A stretch of 64,000 bases of DNA, from contig KV419394.1 of the NCBI GenBank assembly GCA_001630475.1, forward strand, positions 682,001-746,000, written 5' to 3'. The number at the start of each line of letters is the position of its first letter. Position 1 is the first letter of the stretch. Source of the DNA: Sistotremastrum niveocremeum HHB9708. Taxonomy: Eukaryota > Basidiomycota > Agaricomycetes > Sistotremastrales > Sistotremastraceae. The notes under the pieces were generated by a model, which was not told the DNA's origin, did not search any database, and saw only the letters and a list, made by a program, of their open reading frames with translations. Positions 12,601-24,905 of the stretch are shown here, in pieces. The position numbers and the translations under genes are program-made.

Positions 12601-14037
12601 GGCTTGGAATCTTGGCAGGGGGCGGGAATAAGTGAGGAGAGACTGTGGATTCAAATTGAGGTGTCCACGAAGACAGGAGCTGAGTGTTGTAGTGAGGCAT
12701 TCCGATGGAATTTAGTGGCCTAAATCACGTTAGGACAGATACAGTTGCACGAAAGGTGGTCCCGTACGTTCTTGCGGTCCACACAATATCGGGATAAGGC
12801 TCCGGCGGGTCTGCCCACTCAATTGGTTGCCCTTCTGATCCATTGAAGGGAATCCGTTCACTTTCTTGGGATGTGATAGCTGAAAGGAGATGAATGGTTC
12901 CATCTGCGTCTCCAAAAGCCATATATGATGTGGTTGGCGATATTGCAGTTGACATGATATACGAGTGAACCATTAACTAATTGTGAATTCACTCAGTATG
13001 TCACACCTCTCCAAGAGATCCGACACGAACCGTGTGCGTTTGAGGTGGGACAGAGGGATCGGTAGCATCAACAACTTGTATTAGACCAGTATCTGAAGTC
13101 AACACAATCGAGGAGTCTCTCGTAGGATCCAAATTGATAAAAGCGGGTCCATTAGGAAAAGGAATGGGGGCCAGGGGCCGGAGAGTGCGAATATCATAAA
13201 CCTTCACGTATGGATCCGGCGCTGGACGCGAAGCTCTTTTGTCAATGCTTTAGGAGGGTGTCACCTAAACAAATGGAGACCGAACCTCATTCCCCAGCCG
13301 ATGGAGTACACGAAATTACCACTTGAAACGAGACCCTGTATACCACTTGCATGTGCGGGGGCGCTTCCTTCTTCTTTAATCATTGCCGTTCGCATGTCAT
13401 GAGTGCGGATGTATCCATCAGCAGAGCCCGATACCAGCAGTGAGTGCGAAAGATGGAGATTGGTTATCACCGACGGTGTCGATGCCTGGCGTATCGGGGT
13501 AGCCGTCATGGTATTTAGCAATACGAGCTCGGGTTCAGCAGTCGCCACTGCTAGTGACGATGCACTGCTGGGAGTATTCGAGAAACTGGTGATCATGTTG
13601 GAAGATCTGTTGCCGTAAAATTGAGCACCATCATAACCAAGAAGTACAAAATATTGTCAAGATCGGGTGCAATATCACTTCGATATCATCGTTTGCTGGC
13701 GGGCACATGGTTCAAATGAAGAGAAGAACGAGGCTAACCTGTAATACCACTTGTTGGCACCTCCCTTCGACCAGGCCCCGACTCCGAGTCCAGCAGCACC
13801 CAAGGCCCTAACATGCTGATCCGAGCAAACGAGTTTCCTGACTGCCAAATCTCCTCCAACTGGGAAACTGACTCCCCTCATGCCAGAGCCATAATAAGCG
13901 TTGACAGTTCCTGTCTGCTTGCCTGCCCATAGAATATCAGAGATGGTGTCGAAAGCAAGGGCCGTCACTGGGATTGCGAAGGGATCTTGTATTGGTTCAA
14001 TCTCTCGGAATACATGAGGCTCTTTGCGATAGCTCAT
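9677..14037 (-). CDS. PAN2: PAN2, catalytic subunit of the PAN2-PAN3 poly(A) nuclease
   Basis: A multi-exon gene on the minus strand. From the N-terminus it encodes: a WD40 region ([20 protein letters not shown] near the start, [20 protein letters not shown] later); a linker ending in [20 protein letters not shown]; a ubiquitin-hydrolase-like domain with no catalytic Cys at the usual position ([19 protein letters not shown]); a zinc-binding-like segment [15 protein letters not shown]; and a DEDDh exonuclease with [24 protein letters not shown] and [14 protein letters not shown]. The C-terminal Pro/Gln-rich tail ends at 9677. This is the full PAN2 layout. The enzyme shortens mRNA poly(A) tails in the cytoplasm. 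The start was taken at the ATG at 14037 ([10 protein letters not shown]); an in-frame ATG at 14097 would leave only 29 bp to the CAP gene. Confidence 0.95.
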
Positions 14038-14126
14038 GGAACCCGCAGACCAGGGCGACTGAGCGCGGCAAAGGGCGCAGCCATAGAAACGCGTCAAACC
14101 CTGGCGCCGGTCCTCACTCTAACATC
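14038..14126. promoter_or_regulatory. 89-bp shared divergent promoter, PAN2 / CAP
   Basis: The start codons of PAN2 (minus) and CAP (plus) are 89 bp apart, so both genes must be driven from this segment or from sequence inside the other's transcript. No TATA box is seen. Confidence 0.6.
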
Positions 14127-16000
14127 ATGTCGAGTGGATTACATTCTCTTGCGACTATCATAAAAAGGTCAGCATTAATTCAATCATCAACTCATGTATT
14201 TTCGACGCCCCCGGCCAACCTATTCTCGCCCCCACAGATTAGAGGCTGCTACTTCGCGCCTCGAAGACCTAGCCCAGCATGGTAGCGGACAGGTCCAACA
14301 GCCGACAACTACCACTGAAGCACCTCCCGTCCCCTCTAGCGATGCATCGAAGGGCCCCGTGGCGGTGGAGGACCCGCGAAGCGTGAAGCTCTATGATGAG
14401 AATGTTGTGAACGGAAAGCTGGTGCCTTGGGTCCAGCTCAGCCATACTCTTGGAGGTCCAGTTGATGAACAGGTGATTTTATTTTATTAGCATGGACGAA
14501 CCTTTTTAACGCTCGCATTCAGGCAAAACTCGTTGCGAAACAGTTCTCAACTTTGCGTGCCATTCTGTTGATGGCCGCGGCTTGCAAGAAGCCTACTCAG
14601 GAAGCCTTCGGCGAACTTCTCGGGCCTTTACAACAAGATATTCAGGCAATCACAAAGATCAAGGAGGATAGACGATTCGGAAAGGAATGGTTCAATCATT
14701 TGACCACCGTATCCGAAGGAGCATCTTGCGTTGGTTGGATCACTCTGGTAAGCCTGCCTATTGATTCGAGGGTAGCATGTCCTGATCCTTGCAAGGATTC
14801 AAAACCCGCTCCATTTGTGGGTGAGATCAAGGAATCTGCGCGGTTCTATGCAAACAGAGTCATCAAAGAGTTCAAAGACACGTTGGTACTTCTCCGCCCC
14901 TTCTTCATTATCTCATCCATTTTGTAGGAATGCCAAGCATGTCGAATGGGCAAACTCTTACTTGGCGATAATTGAAGAGTTGAAAAAATACGTTCTAGAA
15001 TGTCATACTACCGGCCTCACTTGGAATCCCAAAGGAGTGGACGTCAGTAAATATACAGCTTCGGGCACCACGGCCGCGGCACCATCTGCGCCAGCCCCTC
15101 CACCCCCTCCACCGCCACCCCCGCCGTCCGCGGCTCCTACCCCTGCTGCTGCTGCTCCAGCTGGACCAGCCGCTGTACTTGCCGAGCTCAATCGGGGTGC
15201 CGATGTTACGAAAGGTCTTCGGAAAGTCGATAGGTCTGAAATGACCCACAAGAACCCTGAACTTCGAGCAAGTAGCGTTGTGCCTGCCTCAGCAAGTTCA
15301 TCTGGTGGTCAGTATACGTCATAATGCAGTCATTCGAGTCTGACAAAGGGTAGCTCCTAAACGACCTTCCAAGCCGTCCAAGCCTTCTTCACTGGCTGGC
15401 AAAAAACCTGGGAAATTCGTATTGGAGGGCAATAAATGGCTCGTGGTATGTCTTGCAGTAAACCTCCTCCGTTGTCGCCCTGTTGACTGTTTGAACCATA
15501 GGAGTATCAAGAGAATGAAAGTTCGCTTGTCATTGGTGAAACTGAGATCAACCAGGTTGTGAACCTATTTGGTTGCAAGAACACTGTTGTACAGATCAAA
15601 GGAAAGGTTAACGCCGTTAGTCTTGGTGCGTGGATGGCTGGGTCTTCGAGACCGCGTATTATCTGATCTTAATACTTCAGTGAACTGCACAAAGACATCT
15701 GTACTCGTCGACAATGTCATCTCGAGCATCTCTGTTACCTCCTCCCCATCGTTTGCTTTGCAGGTCACCGGCGTAGCGCCAACTATCCAATTAGATTCCA
15801 CGGACTCTGGACAAATATACTTGTCAAAGGCGTGTCTTGGTGTAGAGATCACGACGGCCAAGTGCAGTAGCATCAACGTAAGCATACCAGATGAGAACGA
15901 AGAAGAGGGCGTGTTTGTAGAGAGAGCAGTCCCGGAGATGATGCGCACTGTTGTCAAAGATGGGAAATTGATCACCACTATTGTGGAACATTCTGCTTAA
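14127..16000 (+). CDS. CAP1: adenylyl cyclase-associated protein (CAP/Srv2)
   Basis: The N-terminal helical motif LEAATSRLEDLA is followed by the helical-folded domain (FSTLRAILLMAAACKKPTQE, EDRRFGKEWFNHL, VEWANSYLAIIEELKKYV, GLTWNPKG). Then comes a polyproline stretch flanked by Ala (about 15070-15170), a WH2-like LRKVDRSEMTHKNPELR, and the beta-helical CARP domain (KFVLEGNKWLVEYQENESS, VNLFGCKNTVVQIKGKVNA, IYLSKACLGVEITTAKCSSI). It ends VPEMMRTVVKDGKLITTIVE. CAP recycles cofilin-bound G-actin and, in yeasts, links Ras to adenylyl cyclase. At least seven short introns are present. The start MSSGLHSLATIIKR is the only suitable ATG. The order and spacing of domains are those of full-length family members. 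Confidence 0.95.
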
Positions 16001-16395
16001 ACCCCTCATCTTATATCCTAACATACTAATACCAAGGCGGGATCACTCTACGCACAATGTAGCAATTCCTTCCGTCGATACCATACAATATTTTTTTCGT
16101 TGGATTATCAGGGTTCATCAGTTCATCCATGTTCTCCGCGACTCGACCTCGTGTAATCATGAGGGCAAGTCGACCAACACAGCAGACACTGTCATGGGCT
16201 TTCTTAACCTTCAATACTACATGCATCCACTGAACGGTTCTGGTGCCAGGCGCGGTGCTGAGGACCAGCTGGCCAGTATATAATGCGAAGTTTCCTTTCT
16301 TGGCAGGGATGAGCCTCCTCGCTTCTTCGGCACGATCACTGATTCTGTGTCGGCGACCTTGCAACCTACCACATCGTTGTGCTGGCTCGTAGAGG

Positions 16396-19300
16396 ATGGA
16401 TGAACCTGGATGGCACGCCAGACGAAAAGCTGCAAAGGTCCGGTTTAATTCCTGATGCAAGGATATCGTAAATGCTCAATTGGACCACCTTAGGATCTCG
16501 AGCAGTATACCAACCCTCGGCGACGTCACGATGGCCAGTGGGAGGCAATTGAACGTGCCAATCCCGTAAATCAAGCTTGGACTGGAGGTTCATCGGAGCC
16601 GGCATCTGTACCACCTCCTTTGCCTCCGAAAGATGAGCCTTCGAACGTGCCACTGCGCGCTGGGTCGCGAAGTGGAACGTTGGACTCGCGGCTGAAAGAC
16701 GATCCCCACTATTTACCACCTGGAGCCTCTCCTCCTGCTCTCTATCAGACCGTGTCCTATTCTGGGGCGAATGATGCATCTCCTCAGGCCACTTTTCGTG
16801 CCCGAGGACTTTCAGCAGTCGAGCGAACGAAAGTTGCTCGACAGCACGCGCCGCCTAGGATGTCACCACATTTGCAAGTGATGTGCGGGCCTCTGCTCAG
16901 ATATGATACTGTCGAGCCCGATGGAACATACCGAGGCGCGTGTATGCTTGTCAGTGAGTTGCACAATCTCGAATATAAGGAGTCTGTTGAGCATCCCTAG
17001 CTGCCGATGCCGGGTCGGTTTATTCCCCACACCCGTCCTTGAAGCTTGAATGGGCTCCCGGTCAATCAAATCTACCCTCAAGTTTCATGAACGGGGACGG
17101 CCGGGTATCAGGCGAAGGACCGCACGTCAATGGTCATGCAGCGTTTGGCACCCAGAGCCTGGATGTCACTGGTACTGAGCTGTGGGTTCACCACGCTGAG
17201 AACGACAATCAGTGCGTTTCCCTCGTCTAGCACTCATACGTCCAGAAGGATGACACGAAAATCTAGGACGTTCACTTTTTGGCGCTTCATGTATCAGATC
17301 CCTCTCGCGGACAGGGAGATGAACGTCCGGTATAGGATCAATCAAGGCCCACAATATGATTTTTGGGTTCCCGGTCGCCAGCAGAATATGAGATGGGCAG
17401 CTCATTCCTGCAACGGTTTCTCTGCTGGTGTTGACCCTGACGATTTCCGTCGCGGGAAATTTGCCAGTGGGTTTGATCCTGTATGGTCAGATTTACTTGA
17501 ACGTCACTCTCGAGTGCCATACCATGTCTTGATTGGGGGCGGAGATCAGCTGTACTGTGACGCGTAATTGTTATTATATCTCGATGTTTATATGGCTGAT
17601 ATTCTTTTAGCTTGATCAAAGAGCCGGAAATGCAAGACTGGGTACGATTGAGGACTGCCCGTGAACGCATTGGATGTACCCTGAGTGACGAGATCAAGAC
17701 AGCCATTGATCGGTATGGCTCATGCGCAGTGTGAAACTTCTGCATTGACCGGATTTCCTGTAGCTTCTTTTTCAACCATTATTGCAACGCTTTCCAGAAA
17801 GGGGCCTTTGCTAGGGCTAATGGAGCGATGTCAGTGGTCTAATTTTCCATCTGCTCGAAATCCGCATGTCTGACGGAGCTTAGCCCCATGGTCAATATGC
17901 TTGATGACCACGATCTGGTGCGAGGTGGTGACTAAGGCATTTGGTCTATGGCTGAATATATATAAACAGATTGACGGGTTTGGAAGCTGTACGTGGAACC
18001 GAGGACCTTATTTCTCCGCGTAAATTTGACTTGTTCAAAGACCCCGACGATATACAATCTGCCCCAGTATTCAGTAGGTGAGTGATACAGCATAAATTGC
18101 GAAGCGCTAACGCTGAATTGCTCTTCAGAATTGGTGAGAGAGGATATTTCTACTATCTCCTGTAAGTAGGGTGTATTATTTGCAAAGCATCTGACTGATT
18201 TTGTTTTAGATTCCAGTGCTTCATCGTGGGTCAGCATCCAATGACTACCATGTGATTGCATTTTCACTAGTGATCTAGACTCTGTCGATGGAACTGATCT
18301 TGGCTATTCCCATGTAAATCCTTCGATCATTTTCGGTGGCCTCGGGCCTTATATCAAGGCTCCTTCGCATTCGTTCTTGACATACCTTGGCCCCCGAGTT
18401 TATATGCTATTGCTCGACTGCCGGTAATATCTGTTCCACCTTCAATCCAAGAAATGTACCTGATGTTCAGTAGGGCAGAACGAAGAAAAAATCAAGTCTG
18501 CAGTGAGGTAGAATACCGTATGGTGTTTGATAGGCTTGACAAGCTTCCGCCTGAAGTAGACCATTTGGTGGTGTTACTTGGTAAAATTTGTACCTCTGAT
18601 GTCAATCCGAAAAGCTCACTCGGGCCTTGACACAGGCATCCCAATCGGTGTGCATCCACGATTCCGCCGTATTTCTGTATGTTGACGTTTATGTTCAGCC
18701 TATCCTCGGATGAATTTCTTGGGTATGCGTTTTCATTATGAAAGACAGCTGTCGACTAAGCCATCTCAGAAAATGCTCTCGAATCTAAATTCAACCCTCT
18801 CGTGGCACTTGGCAAGGCTCATTCATTCGGTTTAACTAAATTTGTCAACCGGTTCAACGCCGAAGCTGAGCTTCTCGATGATTTGGCGAGTCATCTCTTG
18901 CTATACAATCCATCAAGCATTAAATTTCTTCTGTGACTCAGAACGATCACTGGACTGCTTCTGCACACAAGGTCAGTTCACGGTTGCACATGACATGGTG
19001 ATCTCAAAATTTCCATCAGAAAGAGCGCAATTGGTTGGTGCAGCAGCTCCAGGAATACGCTCGGCGGACCCGAACTCGAGTCACCTTTTTATCAGGAGAC
19101 GTGCACTGCGCAGCCGTTGGCGTCTTCAGAACCTTAGTAAAAGGAAAGGGCAATACTATTGAACCTAAATCGGACTATCGTTATAGTAAGTTTGATACAA
19201 ATTGCCGCTAAAGTTACTGAGTATAGGATCAGTGTTGAATGTCATCTCATCTGCGATTGTGAATACCCCGTATGTAGGAACCCTTCAGGCTAAGGTTATA

Positions 19301-19753
19301 TCCTAATCAGGATCTTCTCAGGCCGCCTGATGGAGTTCTGCATATGGTATCATTCTGTAAGTGTTATATCGAGTCTCTACTGTTGTATATACTGAGTTGC
19401 ATTTAGTATCTACCAAAACCCACAAAACTATGCACTATTGCGATACAGACGAAACCATGGTAAGCACCTCCCGCACTGCTAACTGCATGAATACTTCCTG
19501 ACCGTTACACAGCTTCCTGTCTTCGCGAAGGGTTCGGAAGGATCAAGTTCAAAGTATAAGAGTGTAATGGGTAGCCGGAATTATTGCAGCGTCTGGCGGG
19601 ATGAAAAGACCGGCGATCTTGTATTCGACATTCGTGTTGAAATTGAACGCGGGTTTGGGCGGACAGCAAGGTTCGTCGAGGTCTTCTACTTCGTTTTTCT
19701 ATACTTATGCGCATGCTAGCTATGCTGTTCGAGCACCGCCCCCGGCTTGGTAG
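16396..19753 (+). CDS. PhoD-like phosphatase
   Basis: A long gene with many short introns. The ATG at 16396 opens a 14-codon exon, preceded in frame by a stop; a 56-bp intron then leads to an exon starting at 16494 (DLEQYTNPRRRHDGQWEAI). The body has hallmarks of fungal PhoD-like phosphatases: RRINQGPQYDFWVPGR-like wording before WAAHSCNGFSAGVDP, the metal-site HVLIGGGDQLYCDAL, MLDDHDLIDGFGSY, GRVYMLLLDCRAER-type strand (LGPRVYMLLLDCRAER), and VTFLSGDVHCAAVGVF. Metal ligands of the PhoD/purple-acid-type site (D in GGDQ, D/H in LDDHD, D-H in SGDVHCA) are all present. The last exon ends AVRAPPPAW at 19753. No signal peptide is seen, so it is probably intracellular; substrate unknown. The 5' part before the phosphatase core is Pro-rich and less certain. 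Confidence 0.88.
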
Positions 19754-20172
19754 TGGATGCTACTAGGAGCATGTGCTTTATGTTTCCTTAATTTATAAAT
19801 CCCTCCCGATACCCGAGTATATGCTCTTTCTTTATGTCGTTAGAACAGTTTCTAGCCCTCTTAATGTCTAAGGATGATATAGCTATATTTTCAATCATGT
19901 GCAAGTAGCAAACGGAGCCTCGAAGCCTCGAGACAAGTGCTACGCCGTAGTACGCGATCTCACGCCAGATTCAGGCATCGCTCGGCTCAGATTTAGAAAG
20001 GGTCCACGCGCTTCCGAAACCGAAAAGAGCGGTCTGCATGCGCTCAGGTGGCTTGCGTAGTCTCCTACGAATATCCATATTCAGCAAGCCTATTTATTCC
20101 CAACCCACGCGCATATATAAACGCACGCACCACTTTACTACTCACACGAACCCTTCGCCCCAAACCACAGCA
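19754..20172. other. intergenic region: 3' UTR and aminopeptidase promoter
   Basis: No gene is seen. The second half carries a TATA-like box (20114-20121) and an in-frame upstream ATG at 20038 that could give the aminopeptidase a 45-residue basic leader. Confidence 0.5.
20114..20121 (+). promoter_or_regulatory. TATA box of the M1 aminopeptidase gene
   Basis: TATATAAA lies 52 bases before the ATG at 20173. If used, it would place the transcript start downstream of the upstream ATG at 20038 and favour the short, cytosolic form. Confidence 0.5.
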
Positions 20173-23100
20173 ATGTCAACTCCTTCAGATATTGCCAAGA
20201 AATACAACCCTTACAGGCTCCCAGACAACGTCAAGCCTGTGCACTATGGTGCGTATAGTGATCGTATCAAGGACTCTATGTTCACCCCAATTTTTGGCAG
20301 ATTTGACGATCAAGACGGATCTCGAGAACCTCACCTTCGATGGAGTAGCGACCATTGAGTAACACCATTGTCTACAGGTTCAGAACCATGGTCACGCTGA
20401 ACTTTCCCGTAGCTTGAAGGTGGCTAAAGACACCACTGAAATCGTCTTCAACGCGGGAGAAGAGCTTGCTTTGCATGATGTCACTGTTCGTTCCACGGCA
20501 TTGAAAACCGAACAAGTTCAATCTGCCAAGATCGTGGATAAATCTAATGAGAGAGCCATCGTGGAACTTTCCAATGCCCTCCCTGCGGAATCCTCTGCTC
20601 AGCTCAAGGTTAGCTTCACGTCAAAATTGACTGGGAGCATGCTCGGGGTACGAAACTTTTGACAATTCAACCGAAGGTGTCACTGAATCACTCGCTAGTA
20701 TTATTATAGCACATACAAATCCGAAGGGAAGGAAATTCCCTACGCTCTCACCCAGTTCGAGGTTCGGCAAGGTTGTACATACCTTGATTCCACCTTGACG
20801 CATCATCTTAGCCAACTTTTGCTCGAAGGGCGTTCCCTTGCTGGGATGAACCCGCTATCAAGGCTACATTCGATGTCACCCTGCTTTCCAGATCAAACAC
20901 GGTCAATCTGAGCAATATGCCTGCGATCTCTGAGACGCCTTATACGCACAAGCCCAACACGGCCACGGGTGGTGTAGTTGATACTTTATCCTCTTTGTTC
21001 CATAACCTCAAAGTGGAAGTCGGGTTGAAAACGGAGAACGTCGTGCACAATAACGTCGAAGGAGAGTGGAAAGTCACCAAATTCGATACCACTCCGATCG
21101 TAAGCGCATTTATGCTGGTCTCAGGAATTTGTGCTGACCAAATTCAGATGTCAACATATCTGGTGGCATTCGCTAATGGACCCTTTGAACATATTGAGAG
21201 CTCTTACACCAGCCCTCTCAGCGGTAAAGTTCGCCCATTGCGTGTTTACGGTTAGTTTTTTGCCAGAACCGGTGTCACTTTATCAGTGACCTCTGATGCA
21301 GCGACGCCGGATATCATACATCAGACGCAATGGGGCTTGGATGTCAAGGCTAGAGTCTTGCCCGAATACGAAAAGGTCTTCAACATTGAATTCCCGTTGC
21401 CGAAGCTCGATACCCTGGTTGTAAGTATTTCTTCTCCCTCTTGAATGTTTTTCTGTTAACGCGTCAAACCAGGCACATGACTTTGACGCCGGTATGTCTA
21501 CACGTTCACGCACTGCGGTCAATTATTTATAATTCTCTAGGCGCTATGGAGAACTGGGTATGTCCATCTATACTCCTAGTGCTGCTTTGTATGACGTTTG
21601 TATGCAAAGGGACTTATTACTGGCCGAACCTCTGCTTATCTTCTCGATCCCAAAAATGCGGATATCAGGGCCAAGAAAAGAATTGCGTCAGTGCAGACGC
21701 ACGAAGTTGCTCATCAGGTTCGTCCCGATCGGTCTACTACATGGCATCCGACTCATTCAATTTCATTAGTGGTTTGGAGTGAGCCTGATTTTTGCTATCT
21801 TGAACATTCTTTTTACTTATTTTCTCAGAATATCGTCACCATGGCATGGTGGGATAATCTCTGGTTGAACGAAGGTGAGCAACCCGCAAGCTACTGTAAT
21901 TTACTTCCTCATGAAGCTCAGGATTTGCTACATTGGTTTGTTGCATTGGTCACATCTGATTGATCGTATTAACTCATGATGCTGTTGAAGATGGGTGAAA
22001 TGATCATTTTGAGTGAGTGGATTGCTCGACATCCAAAAGTTAATGTTGACACTCGGTCCTCGCAGACAAGTTAGTACTGTTGAATACACCTTGTCATATT
22101 CCGATTTGACATTCTTGCAGGATCCAACCCGATTGGAACCTCTATCCTGAATTCGGTATCGAGCATCTAGCGGATGCCTTGTCTTTAGATTCTCGAAGGA
22201 CCTCGCATCCTATCGAAGTCCCTATTGAAGACGCCAATTTGATCAACCAGGTATTCGAGACAAGCTCGGCTCTTATGTACTTATAGATCGATCCGCTTAG
22301 ATCTTCGATTCTTTGTCTTATAGCAAAGCCGGATCTGGTACGCGACATCTATCTCTTCTTTGATGTGGGATGCTGATGCTTGCTAGTTTTGCGCATGCTG
22401 TCTGCTTATGCCGGAGAGGAAGCCTTCCTCAAAGGGGTTTCAATTTATCTCAAAAAACATTTGTATGGAAACAGCGTCACGACTGATCTGTGGGACGGCA
22501 TCGCCGAGGCGACCGGTAAAGATCCATCTGCTTGCACTGCGTATTCGAATCGACCCATGAATTCTAGGCCTTGATATTCGAAGCTTGATGAACAACTGGA
22601 TCCTCAAGGTCTGATAATATCTCTTCAAATCATACTCAAACTAAGGTGTCTACTTAGATCGGATACCCTGTCCTTACCGTTACGGAGACACCTGAAGGTA
22701 TCACTGTCAGACAAGATCGTTTCTTGAGCGATGGCTCCCCAACTCTCGAAGAAAACGCCACCATCTGGTGAGTGACATACTCAGCCTTTTGACGAAACTT
22801 CCTCACTCACAACCCTCTAGGCAAGTCCCACTTGCAGTATTGTCCGCGGATGCTTCTGGAAAAGCATCATTGAATCGCACTGCGCTCTTGACTGAGCGCG
22901 AAACCAGTATGAAGCTTGACACCTCGAAGCCTTTCAAGTTGAATGGCGGAAATGTTGGCGTTTGTAAGTCTGCAGGACATGTCACGATGACGATGTCTTA
23001 ATCCCGCGATAGATCGCGTACTTTACAGCTCTGAGCGAGTGGACAAAATTGCCCAGGAAGCCGGAAAAGAGTCTTCTATCTTTTCATTGGATGACAGAAT

Positions 23101-24485
23101 GGGTTTATTGTCAGACGGCCTTGCTCTAGCTCAGGCATCACTCGCCAAGACAAGCGCATTGCTTACCGTTGTTGACCGACTGAGGAACGAAAAAGAGCGT
23201 AAGTGCCCCACAGGATGCCGAGCGACCAGAAATTCATTCGTTTGATAGAACTTGTGTGGAAGGCTGTCATTGATGCTCTGGGTGAAGTCAACAGCCTCTT
23301 TTGGCTAGAGGGGACAATAAAGGAAAACTTGCGTGAACTTCGCAGAGTATGTTCTCTCCCTTGTTTCTTCGCAATCACTTAAGGTTTTCTAGTCTCTTTT
23401 CGCTCCTCTTGTGCCCACTGTTGGCTTCACTTATCCAAGTGACGAAAGCGTGGATGCCGCCGAGCTTCGTACATTGGTGATCACTCAGGCCGCACTTACT
23501 GGAGACCCTAAGTAAGGCCTTCCATTTGTCTTCGATGGTCTGCATTCTTTGACAAACCATCTCCAGCGTGATCAAAGAGCTCCAGGGTCGCTTTGAGACT
23601 TATATGACCTCTGGAAGCTTGGCAGATATCCCTCCCGATCTGATCCGCATCACGTTCAGAACCGTAAGTTTCACTCCTCACACATCTGCGGGCCTTTCTT
23701 AAAATTGAACTTGGGCTAGGCTGTGAAACACGGCGGCCGACGTGAGTGGGAGAAGATGAAGAGCATTTATCTCGATCCTCCCACACCGACTCTTCAGCTT
23801 GCTGCTATGTGAGTGATATCCTAGTCTGTCCCGTCGTCTACTGCTAATATGTCTCGTATCAGTGCGGCGATGTGTCATACCCAAGATGCCAAGCTGATCG
23901 AAGAAACTCTGAAGTTCACAGAGAGTGTTCGAACTCAAGACGTAGTCTATTTCTGGAGCGCATTGCGGATGAATCATGGTGCCAGGAGTGAATTGGCAGA
24001 GTATACGATGAGCAATTGGGATGGTGTACGTTTCCTCCGATTTATCTCCAAATAGCAACCTCACTGTGTCCCTAGATTTACAAACGCTTTGAGAAAGGAT
24101 TCAGCCAGTTGTCGAGAATCGTTGCCGTAAGAGACCTCTTCAAATCTCTGAAAATACCGAAAACTTAATACGCATGCTTTCAGTTTGCCTTCGACAAGCT
24201 CTCTGCCTCTGGAGACGCGGATAAAATCGAAGCATTCTTCAAGGTATGGTCCCCAGTTCCTCGGGCAGACTCATCTGATGCAAGCTCCATTTTCAGGGGA
24301 AGGACACTTCTGCATTCTCAATGTCGTTGGCTCAGACCTTGGAGCTCATCAAGGTCAATGCAAAATGGCGCACGGTAAGTTGGGTTGCGATAGCATGCGG
24401 ATTCCGTCGACTGACTCTCCAACAGAACAGTCTGGAGGACGTGGAGCAATGGCTTGTTCAATGGAAGAAGGGATCCAAGCTCTGA
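20173..24485 (+). CDS. M1-family zinc aminopeptidase (Ape2/puromycin-sensitive type)
   Basis: The protein begins [20 protein letters not shown] and runs to [12 protein letters not shown]1 hallmarks are present: the exopeptidase motif GAMENW, the zinc site HEVAHQWFGN, the downstream Glu in [14 protein letters not shown], and [19 protein letters not shown] followed by YSKAGSVLRML. An ERAP1-like C-terminal helical domain follows. It resembles cytosolic Ape2/PSA enzymes that trim peptides from their N-terminus. The gene is extremely exon-rich in the catalytic core: exons of 19 nt (21473-21491), 17 nt (21541-21557), 108 nt (21610-21717), 9 nt (21770-21778), 46 nt (21829-21874), 14 nt (21922-21935), 22 nt (21991-22012) and 4 nt (22066-22069). 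A longer start at 20038 is in frame and would add a basic leader. Confidence 0.92.
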
Positions 24486-24905
24486 GATCGAAAGAAAGGT
24501 TTGTCTTACCCAGAGTGATCTATGAAAGAAGTCGTGATAAAATGATGAATATTCCGATCAATAAGTGTGTCGGTAAGGTATACGGTAGCGATATAGGTGC
24601 CGTGGTGCGATACAAGCTAATAGACATTACAATACGGAACATCCATACAAGCAAATGAATGAAATATTTCTCGGAGATGCGAGTGAGGGAACTGGGATGT
24701 GCGCACTTACGTAAGACTCGGAAGTGGGATCTATCTTCCTCCCCATCGTCAACATGGTGGTTGCCTCGAGTTTGCCCTCCTCATCCCTATTAATATTGTT
24801 TGCTGACCTTTCATCCCATATATAAGCAGTTCCCCAACGACGCTTACATCTCTCACTGCGCTCTACATACTCTCTGCTTGAATCCAATCTGCGTTCTACG
24901 TTACC
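24486..24905. other. intergenic region before the trypsin-like gene
   Basis: No gene is recognised. It ends with a TATA box (24819-24826) and a C/T-rich leader that belong to the next gene. Confidence 0.5.
24819..24826 (+). promoter_or_regulatory. TATA box of the trypsin-like gene
   Basis: TATATAAG stands 80 bases before the ATG at 24906, with a C/T-rich leader between, a strong-promoter layout in basidiomycetes. Confidence 0.6.

Noticed and set aside
15070-15170. Proline codon run as a possible microsatellite
   Set aside because: It is the polyproline segment expected in CAP proteins and is interrupted by other codons.
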